Position numbers and translations under genes: made by a program | Shown here: in pieces, positions 9,004 through 16,663 of the stretch | Layout of the letters: every line of letters begins with the position of its first letter | Numbering within the stretch: position 1 is the stretch's first letter | DNA from: Hyphomicrobiales bacterium | GTDB lineage: Bacteria; Pseudomonadota; Alphaproteobacteria; Rhizobiales; Beijerinckiaceae | DNA: 58,431 bases | Assembly: GCA_900470095.1 (NCBI GenBank) | Contig: UBZM01000013.1 | Location: 185,072 to 243,502 of the forward strand | Direction: 5' to 3' | The notes under the pieces: generated by a model | The model's database searches: none | Told to the model about the DNA's origin: nothing | Seen by the model: only the letters and a program-made list of their open reading frames with translations

Positions 9004-9729
9004 TCAGATCTCGTCGTCCTCGTCGGCCGGACGCTTGAGCTGCTTGAGCTTGGCGAAGACTGAATCGACGTCGATGGCCGCTTCCTCCTCGCGCTTCGGC
9101 TTGCTCATGTCGGCGAAAGGCTGGCTTGCGTGGACCGGCTCCCGCGCGGTGGTCTCCTCGGCCGGGAGCAGGGTCGAGCCTGCCTCCGCAAGGGCGGCCG
9201 GGCGATCCTTGGCCGCACGACCGACCTCGAAGTCGAGATCGATCTGCGAGCTGAGCCCGAGGCTGACCGGGTCGACCGGCGTCAGGGTCTGCGCGTTCCA
9301 GTGGGTGCGGTCGCGGATCTGGGCGATGGTCGATTTCGTCGTACCGATCAGGCGGATGATCTGCGCGTCCTTGAGCTCGGGATGGTTGCGCAGCAACCAG
9401 AGGATCGCGTTCGGGCGGTCCTGACGCTTGGAGACCGGGGTGTAGCGCGGCCCCTTGGCGCGCTTGATCTCGGGCACCTTAACCTTGCGCTCGGCGAGCT
9501 TGAGGTGATGGTTCGGGTTCTTGGCGGCGCGCTCGAGCTCCTCACGGGTGAGCTGGCCGGAGGTGATGGGGTCGAGGCCCTTGATGCCGGCGGCGACTTC
9601 GCCATCGGCGATGCCACGAACCTCGAGCGGGTGGAGTTTGCAGAACTCGGCGATCTGCTCGAAGGTCAGCGACGTGTTTTCCACGAGCCAGACCGCAGTG
9701 GCTTTCGGCATCAGCGGGGGTTGTGACAC
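9004..9729 (-). CDS. trcR: TrcR-type cell-cycle transcriptional regulator (DUF1013)
   Basis: 241 residues matching the alphaproteobacterial DUF1013 family, named TrcR for its cell-cycle transcription role in Caulobacter. The N-terminal half is a double winged/HTH-like region: LTFEQIAEFCKLHPLEVRGIADG (about 20-42) and later RPNAILWLLRNHPELKDAQI followed by RLIGTTKSTIAQIRDRTHWN (about 100-145). The C-terminal quarter is acidic and low complexity, ending ADEDDEI. The GTG at 9727-9729 has AGGAG 8 bases upstream. Family assignment is firm; that it acts with RNA polymerase in cell-cycle control is by analogy. Confidence 0.88.
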   Translation of the reverse strand: MSQPPLMPKATAVWLVENTSLTFEQIAEFCKLHPLEVRGIADGEVAAGIKGLDPITSGQLTREELERAAKNPNHHLKLAERKVKVPEIKRAKGPRYTPVSKRQDRPNAILWLLRNHPELKDAQIIRLIGTTKSTIAQIRDRTHWNAQTLTPVDPVSLGLSSQIDLDFEVGRAAKDRPAALAEAGSTLLPAEETTAREPVHASQPFADMSKPKREEEAAIDVDSVFAKLKQLKRPADEDDEI

Positions 9730-9989
9730 GGCATCGTCTCCTGGATCTCGAAGGCCGGCGGCTTACGCCGGATCAGGGTCGCGGACAAAAGCTCTCATGC
9801 GCCGACCGGCCTCCTCGGCCGGCCATCCAAATCATCAGCGATGAGCAGGATGCGGGCGTTATATGCAAAGCCATGGAGGCTGTCCAAGAAAAAGCGCGGA
9901 AGGCGCTGGTGGCTCGGACAGCCCTGTGATCGGTATGATGACAGGGCCCGGCAAGCAATGCGAGCACCGCCATCGCGACAGCGGGGGCC

Positions 9990-11015
9990 TCACATCGTCA
10001 GGACGATCTTGCCGATATGGGCGTTGCTCTCCATCAGGCGATGCCCGGCCGCGGCCTCTGCAAAGGGGAAGGTCGCATGGATCACCGGCTTGCAACGACC
10101 CTGGGCCAGCAGCGGCCAGACCTTGCCTTCCAGTTCGGCGGCGATTGCTGCCTTCTCGGCGATGGTACGCGGCCGCAATGTCGAGCCGGTATGGGTCAGG
10201 CGCTTCATCATCAGCCGACGGAAATCGACCTCGGCCTTGGGGCCGTTCAGAAAGGCGATCTGAACGATGCGACCGCTCTCGGCCGCCGCCTCGTAATTGC
10301 GGGAGATGTAGTCACCGCCGACCATGTCCAGGATCAGGTCGACGCCGCGGCCGCCGGTCGCCTCCTTCGCTGCGCTGACGAAATCCTGCTCCCGGTAATT
10401 GACCACGAAATCGGCACCGAGCTCGCGGCAGGCCGCGCATTTCTCATCGGAGCCCGCCGTTGCGATGACGGTCGCGCCAAAGGCCTTGGCGAGCTGGATC
10501 GCCGTGGTGCCGATGCCGGACGTGCCGCCATGGACCATGAAGCTCTCGCCGGCCTTCAGCCGCCCGCGCTGGAAGACATTGGTCCAGACGGTGAAATAAG
10601 TCTCGGGAATCGCGGCCGCTTCGATCAGCGACAGCCCGACGGGGATCGGCAGGGCGTTGCTCTCGTGGACGCTGGCATATTGGGCATAACCGCCGCCTGC
10701 GACGAGTCCGCAGACCGGGTCGCCGATCGCGAAGCGGCTGCCGCCGTCGCCGACCGCCACGACCCGGCCCGCGATCTCGAGACCCGGGATATCCGAGGCG
10801 CCGGGCGGCGGAGCGTAGCCGCCGAGCCGTTGCAGGACATCGGGCCGGTTGATGCCGGCGGCCGCAACTTCGACGAGAACCTCGCCTGCGGCCGGTTTCG
10901 GCACGGGCCGTGTTTCAGGACGTAACACGTCAGGACCTCCGGGGGCCGTAAAGCCGATCGCGGTCATCGTCTCGGGAAGGGTTGGCATCACGTCTGGTTG
11001 TCCCTCGTCGGTCAT
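9990..11015 (-). CDS. NAD(P)H-quinone oxidoreductase (zinc-free MDR family)
   Basis: 341-residue medium-chain dehydrogenase/reductase of the quinone-oxidoreductase/PIG3 type. GLEIAGRVVAVGDGGSRF gives the GroES-like domain, and VHGGTSGIGTTAIQLAKAFGA at about 155 is the NADPH-binding Rossmann motif. The zinc cysteines of alcohol dehydrogenases are absent. It likely reduces quinones or similar carbonyl compounds. Starts at 11015, 10988 and 10967 are all possible; none has a clear ribosome site, so the first 16 residues are uncertain. It is divergent from the DUF1192 gene, a common Hyphomicrobiales arrangement. Confidence 0.9.
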   Translation of the reverse strand: MTDEGQPDVMPTLPETMTAIGFTAPGGPDVLRPETRPVPKPAAGEVLVEVAAAGINRPDVLQRLGGYAPPPGASDIPGLEIAGRVVAVGDGGSRFAIGDPVCGLVAGGGYAQYASVHESNALPIPVGLSLIEAAAIPETYFTVWTNVFQRGRLKAGESFMVHGGTSGIGTTAIQLAKAFGATVIATAGSDEKCAACRELGADFVVNYREQDFVSAAKEATGGRGVDLILDMVGGDYISRNYEAAAESGRIVQIAFLNGPKAEVDFRRLMMKRLTHTGSTLRPRTIAEKAAIAAELEGKVWPLLAQGRCKPVIHATFPFAEAAAGHRLMESNAHIGKIVLTM

Positions 11016-11111
11016 GAGGCGTCCGCATTCGACGCCTGCTTCGCAGAGATAGTGGCCTTGCGACGGCGAGCCGGCTAGTCTCCGCCGTCGCGTTTCGAAA
11101 ATGAGGCAGCC

Positions 11112-11312
11112 ATGTCGATATTTTCAGAGGATGACCGCCCCGCGCCGCAACCCATTCACCAGATCGGGCAGGATCTCGCGATGCTGTCGCTCGCGGAGAT
11201 CGATCAACGCATCGAGGCGCTCAAGAGCGAGATTGCGCGCCTGATGGAGATCAGGGCCAAGAAGGATGCCTCGCGCTCGGCCGCGGATGCCTTTTTCCGT
11301 AAGATAGGCTGA
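11112..11312 (+). CDS. DUF1192 family small protein
   Basis: 66 residues. The core MLSLAEIDQRIEALKSEIARL matches DUF1192, a short helical alphaproteobacterial family of unknown function that is regularly found beside the quinone oxidoreductase seen here. The centre is one amphipathic helix and the end is ADAFFRKIG. AGG precedes the ATG. No function can be proposed. Confidence 0.85.
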   Translation: MSIFSEDDRPAPQPIHQIGQDLAMLSLAEIDQRIEALKSEIARLMEIRAKKDASRSAADAFFRKIG

Positions 11313-11461
11313 GGCACGGGACACGCGGCACGAATGGCCCAGGCTTCGTCGTGCCCGCCTTGCAGAAGCGCGCATCGACCCGGCCGACCGGCACGGGAGG
11401 AGGGCAATTGTCGCCCAATCCTGGCGTTTCCTTGCGCAAATATGCTGGCGCGGCGGCGCTC

Positions 11462-11476
11462 TTAACCGCTCCTTAA
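11462..11476 (+). promoter_or_regulatory. CtrA box (TTAA-N7-TTAA), perfect
   Basis: TTAACCGCTCCTTAA is an exact match to the CtrA consensus TTAA-N7-TTAA, followed by C as in the extended form. A GANTC (CcrM methylation) site, GATTC, follows at 11478-11482 and another, GAATC, at 11491-11495. TTAACC at 11462-11467 spaced 17 nt from AAGTAT (11485-11490) could serve as -35/-10, putting a start near 11497, at the head of the predicted small RNA. Confidence 0.7.
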
Positions 11477-11496
11477 CGATTCCAAAGTATGAATCC

Positions 11497-11592
11497 GATC
11501 ATCCAGTTTCTCTGGATGTCGAGTGGCTCCTGCCCACTCTGTTTGACGCCTCCCTGTTGACCTTCGAGCCGCCTTCGGGGCGGCTCTTTTTT
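11497..11592 (+). ncRNA. Candidate CtrA-linked small RNA, about 96 nt
   Basis: Between the CtrA box and an intrinsic terminator there is no credible reading frame but three consecutive hairpins: 7 bp (11500-11506 with 11512-11518), 6 bp (11521-11526 with 11534-11539), and the terminator stem (11566-11573 with 11579-11586). The second loop reads CTCCTGC and the linker before the terminator contains GCCTCCC, both complementary to Shine-Dalgarno sequences, a feature of many alphaproteobacterial trans-acting sRNAs. The terminator lies 139 bp before rcdA, so this transcript is separate from rcdA. The 5' end is inferred. I do not recognise it as a named family. Confidence 0.6.
11566..11592 (+). terminator. 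Rho-independent terminator of the small RNA
   Basis: Perfect 8-bp stem GAGCCGCC/GGCGGCTC, loop TTCGG, then six T. It stands upstream of rcdA and downstream of DUF1192 by about 250 bp, so it most likely ends the short transcript starting at the CtrA box. Confidence 0.88.
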
Positions 11593-11613
11593 GGCCTTCA
11601 TGGCGTGTTAAGG

Positions 11614-11628
11614 TTAACAACATCTTAC
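11614..11628 (+). promoter_or_regulatory. Second CtrA-type box, one mismatch, before rcdA
   Basis: TTAACAACATCTTAC matches TTAA-N7-TTAA at seven of eight fixed positions, and a further TTAA lies just upstream at 11608-11611. A GANTC site (GAGTC) follows at 11631-11635. The box sits about 105 bp before the rcdA start and after the small-RNA terminator, so it is placed to control rcdA itself. Confidence 0.55.
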
Positions 11629-11731
11629 CAGAGTCTCGACAATGCAACGGCGCTATTCTTGCCGTTGTGACGGTATCAATCCGTGGCGCGTCCCAGACGC
11701 ACACGCCTTTGTGCCGATTGGAGACGTCGCG

Positions 11732-12262
11732 ATGACCGATATGACGCTGCTGAAGTCCGGGCCGGATGAAGGCGCACTTTCCTTTGCAAGGGGCTTCGTC
11801 AAATCGGACGGCTTCATGCTGCTGTTTCGCGAGGGCATGGCGCTGGTCGAGCTGACGGCGAGCTATCTCGATGGCGACGGCCGCGCCGAGTCGGCGGCAC
11901 TCCCGCGCGATGTTGCGCTGACCTATGCGACCGAAAGCATGCGCCTGACGACGCGGCTGATGCAGATCGCCTCCTGGCTGCTGGTACAGCGCGCCGTGGC
12001 CGAAGGGGAGATGACCGCGGAGCAGGCTCGGCTGGAGAAGAACAAGGTCAAGATCGCCGAGCCGATGCTCTCGCCGGTGCAGGAAGAGGCGATGCGCCTG
12101 CCGCAGAGGCTGCGCGATCTGATTGCCCACTCCATCCGCCTGCAGGATCGCATCCGCCATCTCGAAGGGCTGATGTCCGGTTCAGACGTATTCGAGGTCA
12201 CTCCGAACCCTGTCCAGAGCCAGATCCGCAGCCTGCAATCGCGACTCGCCCTGCTCAACTGA
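11732..12262 (+). CDS. rcdA: RcdA-type protease adaptor (DUF1465)
   Basis: 176 residues of the DUF1465/RcdA family. In Caulobacter RcdA joins CpdR and ClpX to deliver cargo such as CtrA for proteolysis. The diagnostic central helix ALTYATESMRLTTRLMQIAS and the next segment WLLVQRAVAEGEM are present at about residues 67-95, with an N-terminal helix LFREGMALVELTASYLDGDG; the family forms a three-helix bundle. The frame is open from 11642, but GGAGA at 11721-11725 supports the ATG at 11732. CtrA boxes upstream suggest feedback control by its own substrate (inferred). A bidirectional terminator follows. Confidence 0.9.
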   Translation: MTDMTLLKSGPDEGALSFARGFVKSDGFMLLFREGMALVELTASYLDGDGRAESAALPRDVALTYATESMRLTTRLMQIASWLLVQRAVAEGEMTAEQARLEKNKVKIAEPMLSPVQEEAMRLPQRLRDLIAHSIRLQDRIRHLEGLMSGSDVFEVTPNPVQSQIRSLQSRLALLN

Positions 12263-12311
12263 GCCTGATGCGCGGGCTCGCGCCCGCGACCAATCGCCGC
12301 CCGAAACGCAA

Positions 12312-12337
12312 AAAGCCCGGCCGTAAGGCCGGGCTTT
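12312..12337. terminator. Bidirectional terminator between rcdA and rpmE
   Basis: 11-bp perfect stem AAAGCCCGGCC/GGCCGGGCTTT with a GTAA tetraloop. The A and T ends give a T run on each strand, so it can end both converging genes. Confidence 0.9.
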
Positions 12338-12380
12338 CGTGTTTGCATGCTGCGTCGATCGGGGACGATCGACGGCCGAA

Positions 12381-12614
12381 TTACTTCTTGCCGAGCGCGC
12401 TGAGGGCGCCGAAACGCGAATTGAAGCGCGAGACGCGGCCGCCGCGGTCCATCAGCTGCTGGGTGCCGCCGGTCCAGGCCGGGTGGGTCTTCGGGTCGAT
12501 GTCGAGATTGAGGGTGTCACCCTCCTTGCCGAGCGTCGAACGCGTGAAGTATTCGGTGCCATCGGTCATGACGACCTTGATGGTGTGGTAGTCGGGATGG
12601 ATGCCGGTCTTCAT
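12381..12614 (-). CDS. rpmE: 50S ribosomal protein L31
   Basis: 77-residue L31. [19 protein letters not shown] at the start and [13 protein letters not shown] in the middle are characteristic. The zinc-ligand cysteines of the C+ type are absent, so this is the zinc-independent form usual in alphaproteobacteria. It converges with rcdA and is divergent from the ABC exporter gene, an arrangement often seen in this order. Confidence 0.96.
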   Translation of the reverse strand: MKTGIHPDYHTIKVVMTDGTEYFTRSTLGKEGDTLNLDIDPKTHPAWTGGTQQLMDRGGRVSRFNSRFGALSALGKK

Positions 12615-12759
12615 GGCGAAATCCTCAATCGTAAGCGGGCACGGTCGATAACCAGGCTAGCTGGCCGGCCCGTCGAACAATTCGTATGAGCCTGTCGTGA
12701 AGTCGCCAGCGCAATAGCGCAGGCGAAGCGACAGCGCAAGCATGACAGGACAGTGAAGC

Positions 12760-14538
12760 GTGGCCGAAGATAACGAAGACCAGAAAAAGACGCGCCCCGA
12801 TTTCCATTCACTCTCCTCCTTCTGGCCCTATGCGCTGGCGCAGAAGGGGCGGATCGCGCTGGCCATCCTCGCACTGATCGTCGCCTCGGGCGCGACGCTG
12901 GTGCTGCCGCTCGCCGTCCGTCGCGTCATCGATGTCGGGTTTTCCGGCGGCGACCAGGCGCTCGCCCACAATTATTTCATGCTGCTGATCGGCGTCGTCG
13001 CCGTGCTGGCGCTGGCGAGCTCGGCGCGATTCTATCTGGTGATGACGATCGGCGAGCGCATCGTTTCCAGCCTGCGCGCCGATGTCTTCACTCATCTGAC
13101 CCGGCTCGAGCCCGCATTCTTCGATTCGAGCCGCGCCGGCGACCTCGTCTCGCGCCTCACGGCGGATACGACGCAGATCAAATCGGCTTTCGGTTCGGCT
13201 GCCTCAATCGCATTGCGTAACGGCATCATGTTTCTCGGCGCGCTGGCGCTGATGGTCGTGACGAGCCCCCAGCTTTCGGCCATCGTCATCGCCGCGATCC
13301 CGCTGATCGTGCTGCCGCTGGTCTTCTCCGGACGCTCGGTCCGGCGCCGGGCGCGGGCGGCGCAGGATCGCCTGGCTGATGCCTCGGCCTTCGCCTCGGA
13401 GGCCGTCGGTGCGATCCGCACCATGCAGTCCTTCGGGGCCGAGCGACAGACGGCACGGGCTTTCGAGAGTGCCTCGAACGATGCCTATGCGGCCTCGCGC
13501 TCGGCGACGCGCTCGCGAGCCATTCTCTCGGGTGTCGCGATCTTCCTGGTCAGCGCGAGCGTGGTCTGCGTGCTCTGGGTCGGCGCCATGGATGTCTTTG
13601 CCGGCCGGATGACCGGCGGCAGGCTCTCGCAATTCGTACTCTATGCCGTTCTGGCTGCCAGCTCGCTCGGACAGCTCTCCGAGGTCTATGGCGAGATCTC
13701 GGCGGCCACCGGTGCGGCAGGGCGCCTCGGCGAAATTCTCGCGACCCAACCGGCGATCACCGCACCTGCGCAGCCAAAGCCGATGCCCGAGCCGTCGCTC
13801 GGCGAACTCGCCTTCGAACGCGTCTCCTTCTCCTACCCCGGTCGGACCGTCTCGGCGCTGCACGAGATGTCCTTCAGCGTCCGCCCCGGCGAGCGCATTG
13901 CACTGGTCGGCCCCTCGGGGGCCGGCAAGAGCACGGTGCTGCAGCTTGCGCTGCGTTTCTTTGATCCGACTGCGGGCCGCGTCATGGTCGATGGCGTCGC
14001 GGGGACCGACGCCGACCCGGAAGCCTGGCGGCAACGCTTCGCCCTGGTGCCGCAGGAACCGACCGTGTTCGGAGTCGCGGTGCGGGACAATATCGCCTAT
14101 GGGCGCCCCGATGCGAGCCGCGAGGAGGTCGAGGAAGCCGCCCGCCTTGCTGCAGCCGACGGCTTCATCCGGGCTCTGCCGCAGGGTTACGACACTCTCG
14201 TGGGCGAGCGGGGCGTGACGCTCTCGGGCGGCCAGCGCCAGCGTCTGGCGATCGCCCGGGCGGTGCTGAAAGATGCGCCGATCCTGCTGTTGGACGAGGC
14301 CACCTCAGCGCTTGATTCCGAAAGCGAACGCGCGGTCCAGGATGCGCTCGACCGGCTGATGCAGGGCCGCACCACGCTGGTGGTCGCCCATCGGCTTGCC
14401 ACCATCCTTTCTGCCGATCGCATCCTGGTTCTGGACGAGGGCCGGGTGGTGGAGGAGGGCACCCACGCGGAACTCAAGGCGAGAGGCGGGCTCTATGCCA
14501 GGCTGGCCGCCCTGCAATTCGGGCTGGAGGCGGCGTAG
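12760..14538 (+). CDS. ABC exporter, fused membrane and ATPase domains (MsbA-like)
   Basis: 592-residue half-transporter that should dimerise in the inner membrane. Residues about 30-310 form a six-helix exporter domain. The ATPase domain has Walker [10 protein letters not shown] (about 385), a Q-loop (VPQEPTVFG), signature [14 protein letters not shown], Walker [13 protein letters not shown] and the H-loop in VVAHRLATI. All are intact. It resembles MsbA-type lipid or multidrug exporters; the substrate is unknown. The start is a GTG with AGGA 9 bases upstream. Its usual neighbour rpmE is divergent. Confidence 0.92.
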   Translation: MAEDNEDQKKTRPDFHSLSSFWPYALAQKGRIALAILALIVASGATLVLPLAVRRVIDVGFSGGDQALAHNYFMLLIGVVAVLALASSARFYLVMTIGERIVSSLRADVFTHLTRLEPAFFDSSRAGDLVSRLTADTTQIKSAFGSAASIALRNGIMFLGALALMVVTSPQLSAIVIAAIPLIVLPLVFSGRSVRRRARAAQDRLADASAFASEAVGAIRTMQSFGAERQTARAFESASNDAYAASRSATRSRAILSGVAIFLVSASVVCVLWVGAMDVFAGRMTGGRLSQFVLYAVLAASSLGQLSEVYGEISAATGAAGRLGEILATQPAITAPAQPKPMPEPSLGELAFERVSFSYPGRTVSALHEMSFSVRPGERIALVGPSGAGKSTVLQLALRFFDPTAGRVMVDGVAGTDADPEAWRQRFALVPQEPTVFGVAVRDNIAYGRPDASREEVEEAARLAAADGFIRALPQGYDTLVGERGVTLSGGQRQRLAIARAVLKDAPILLLDEATSALDSESERAVQDALDRLMQGRTTLVVAHRLATILSADRILVLDEGRVVEEGTHAELKARGGLYARLAALQFGLEAA

Positions 14539-14543
14539 CCGAA

Positions 14544-14575
14544 TGCTCCGGACGTAGCGGAGTGCTCCGGACGTA
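14544..14575. repeat. Two direct repeats of TGCTCCGGACGTA
   Basis: Copies at 14544-14556 and 14563-14575, 19 bp apart, immediately after the ABC exporter stop. Each can pair locally (CTCCG with CGGAG). Only two units, so a chance origin is possible. Confidence 0.6.
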
Positions 14576-14768
14576 ACCGGACCCATGCCGAGTCCCCGGT
14601 CTCACGACGCGATGACGGCGATGACGCCGCCATCGCGCATTGGCGCTTTGCTCTGCCCTCGCGAATGGGGACGGGCGCCCGCGTGCCTCCCTTCGATCGC
14701 CCTCAACGCCAGGGCGCTCCACGCGAGCGGCGCCGCAGGATGATCTAACCATCTGTGATTGCCTCGGC

Positions 14769-14806
14769 TTTTCCGAAAACCGCAATCCACTTTTCGGGCC
14801 GATGCT
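14769..14806 (+). repeat. Dispersed intergenic repeat, copy 1
   Basis: The stretch from CTTTTCCGAAAACCG to GGGCCGATGCT resembles, with substitutions, the repeat at 26201-26246 (inverted) and 31531-31567. The pattern CGAAAACCG-n-TCCACTTTT-n-ATGCT is a widespread small intergenic repeat in this bacterial order. Confidence 0.55.
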
Positions 14807-15061
14807 TTCTCGAGGCATCAAGTTGCGAGCAGACGTTACGTTTCCGAGGTGAACCGGCGCGCTCGCTGAGATTTCTGACTGTTCGCACGGGTCAAACCCT
14901 GGAGCCGATCGTAACGTCTGCGTCGTTCCTGCAGGGCGTCGGTTCGATATTGCCGCAGTTCGACAAGACATTGGTTCCGTTCCCTGGCGCAAATTGCGCG
15001 GCAGTACCGGAACCCGTACGCTCCACTCGTTGATGGGGTGCACGCCATTGAAGGCGCAAGC

Positions 15062-16651
15062 GTGAAGCGTTTTCACATCATCCTTGTCGCGGCAGTGCTG
15101 GCCCTGGTCGGCGCAATGCTTCCGATTGCTGTGATGCTCCATATTTCCTGGACCCTTGCCGTACGCGCTGAGCAGGCGCGGCTGGAGTTGTTTGCCAGGC
15201 GGGTGATCGTGCGCGCGGACACCGCCTTCAGCGGAGCCAGTGAGGCCTTGCGAGCCATCGCCGGAACTTCGCATGAGCCGTGCTCGGAGGAGCATATTGC
15301 CGCGATGCGCAGGCTCACCATCAACAACCGCTCGATCGATGAGGTCGGGTATTTTCGCGACGGAATGCTGAAATGCACATCCTGGGGGCAGACGGCCGAG
15401 AGGATCGCTCACTCTCCCGGCGATTACGTGACCGCAGACGGCGTCGAGGTCATTGTCAGGATGTCGCCGCTGGTGAGTGGCGGCGATGCCAGGATGGCGC
15501 TGCATTACAGGGATTACAATGTCCTGATCGATCCGGTGCGCCTCGTTGACGTTATCGTCGACCCCGGCATCCAGATCGCGGTTGGCAACGACAAGGGCGT
15601 GCTGATCGGTGCCCTGAACGATCCTGATCCCGGACTGTTGCACAACCTCCTGGCCAATCCTCGCAAAGGCATGGATGATCACAGCCTCTTTGCTGCAGCC
15701 CACGGACAAGGCTGGGTCGCAGTGGCGGCCCAGTCGCGCGACAGCCTGCTGAAGCCCCTTCGGCGTGAGCGAATGCTGCTTCTGCCCGTCGGGGCCTTCA
15801 TCGCGGCCTTCGTTGTCGGCATCATCATCTGGCTGTCCCGCAAGCGCCTCTCTCCGTTGGGCGAGTTGACGATCGCCGTGCGCAATCGCGAATTCATCGT
15901 GCACTATCAGCCGATCATCGAGCTCAAGACCGGCATCTGCGTCGGCGCCGAGGCCCTCGTGCGCTGGCGGCGCCCCGATGGCTCCCTGGTGCAGCCGGAT
16001 CTCTTCGTGCCGCTTGCGGAGGAAAGCGGGCTGATCATGCCGATCACCGACCAGATCATGGACGCGGTGATCCACGACCTGAAAGCACTGCTGGTGTCCG
16101 ATCGGTCTCTTCACGTCGCCATCAATCTCTGTGCGGACGATATCCGGACCGGGCGGGTTCTGTCGTTCATCCAGACGGCGCTCGAACCGACGGGCATCAG
16201 GCCGCAGCAAATCTGGCTCGAGGCGACGGAACGCGGCTTCATCGATATCGATCCGGCTCGGGAGACGATCGTTCAGGCCCGCAAGCTCGGGCATTCCGTC
16301 GCGATCGACGATTTCGGGACGGGCTATTCCAGCCTGCAATATCTGCAGAGCCTGCCGCTGGATGCCCTCAAGATCGACAAATCCTTCATCGATACGATCG
16401 GCCGAAACACGGCGACCAGTTCGGTGACCTCTCACATCATCGACATGGCCAAGGCGCTGAACCTGTTCATTGTCGCAGAAGGCGTCGAAACCCGAGAGCA
16501 GTTCGAATACCTGCTCGATCACGGCGTGCATTTTGCCCAAGGCTGGTTCTTTGCAAAGCCGCTGCCTGCCAAGGAGTTCATCGCCTTCTATCACGACAGG
16601 CAGGTGATCCACGGTTCGGGGCCGGATGTCATCCGGCGCGCCGCCGCCTGA
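15062..16651 (+). CDS. CSS-motif/EAL cyclic-di-GMP phosphodiesterase
   Basis: 529-residue inner-membrane protein. TM1 is at about residues 4-28, followed by a periplasmic region of about 200 residues with cysteines in EPCSEEH and LKCTSWG that fit the CSS-motif sensor domain. TM2 is near 235-255, then a cytoplasmic EAL domain of about 250 residues. Catalytic motifs are intact: GAEALVRW, LEATER, IDDFGTGYSS, LKIDKSFI and EGVETREQ. It should hydrolyse c-di-GMP, perhaps under periplasmic redox control as described for PdeC-type enzymes (analogy). I chose GTG 15062, which has GAAGG 7 bases upstream, over the GTG at 15038. Confidence 0.88.
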   Translation: MKRFHIILVAAVLALVGAMLPIAVMLHISWTLAVRAEQARLELFARRVIVRADTAFSGASEALRAIAGTSHEPCSEEHIAAMRRLTINNRSIDEVGYFRDGMLKCTSWGQTAERIAHSPGDYVTADGVEVIVRMSPLVSGGDARMALHYRDYNVLIDPVRLVDVIVDPGIQIAVGNDKGVLIGALNDPDPGLLHNLLANPRKGMDDHSLFAAAHGQGWVAVAAQSRDSLLKPLRRERMLLLPVGAFIAAFVVGIIIWLSRKRLSPLGELTIAVRNREFIVHYQPIIELKTGICVGAEALVRWRRPDGSLVQPDLFVPLAEESGLIMPITDQIMDAVIHDLKALLVSDRSLHVAINLCADDIRTGRVLSFIQTALEPTGIRPQQIWLEATERGFIDIDPARETIVQARKLGHSVAIDDFGTGYSSLQYLQSLPLDALKIDKSFIDTIGRNTATSSVTSHIIDMAKALNLFIVAEGVETREQFEYLLDHGVHFAQGWFFAKPLPAKEFIAFYHDRQVIHGSGPDVIRRAAA

Positions 16652-16663
16652 ACGGTCGCGCGG

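Larger units (their letters stand above)
14539..15061. other. Intergenic region of 523 bp, no gene found
   Basis: No frame here looks coding. It contains a short direct repeat right after the ABC gene (14544-14575) and one copy of a palindromic Hyphomicrobiales-type repeat (14769-14806). The remainder would hold the promoter of the EAL-domain gene, but I see no clear -35/-10 pair. Confidence 0.6.

Noticed and set aside
14474..16612. 712-codon minus-strand frame
   Set aside because: Lies opposite the intact EAL-domain gene and part of the ABC exporter; composition is that of a reverse-frame shadow.
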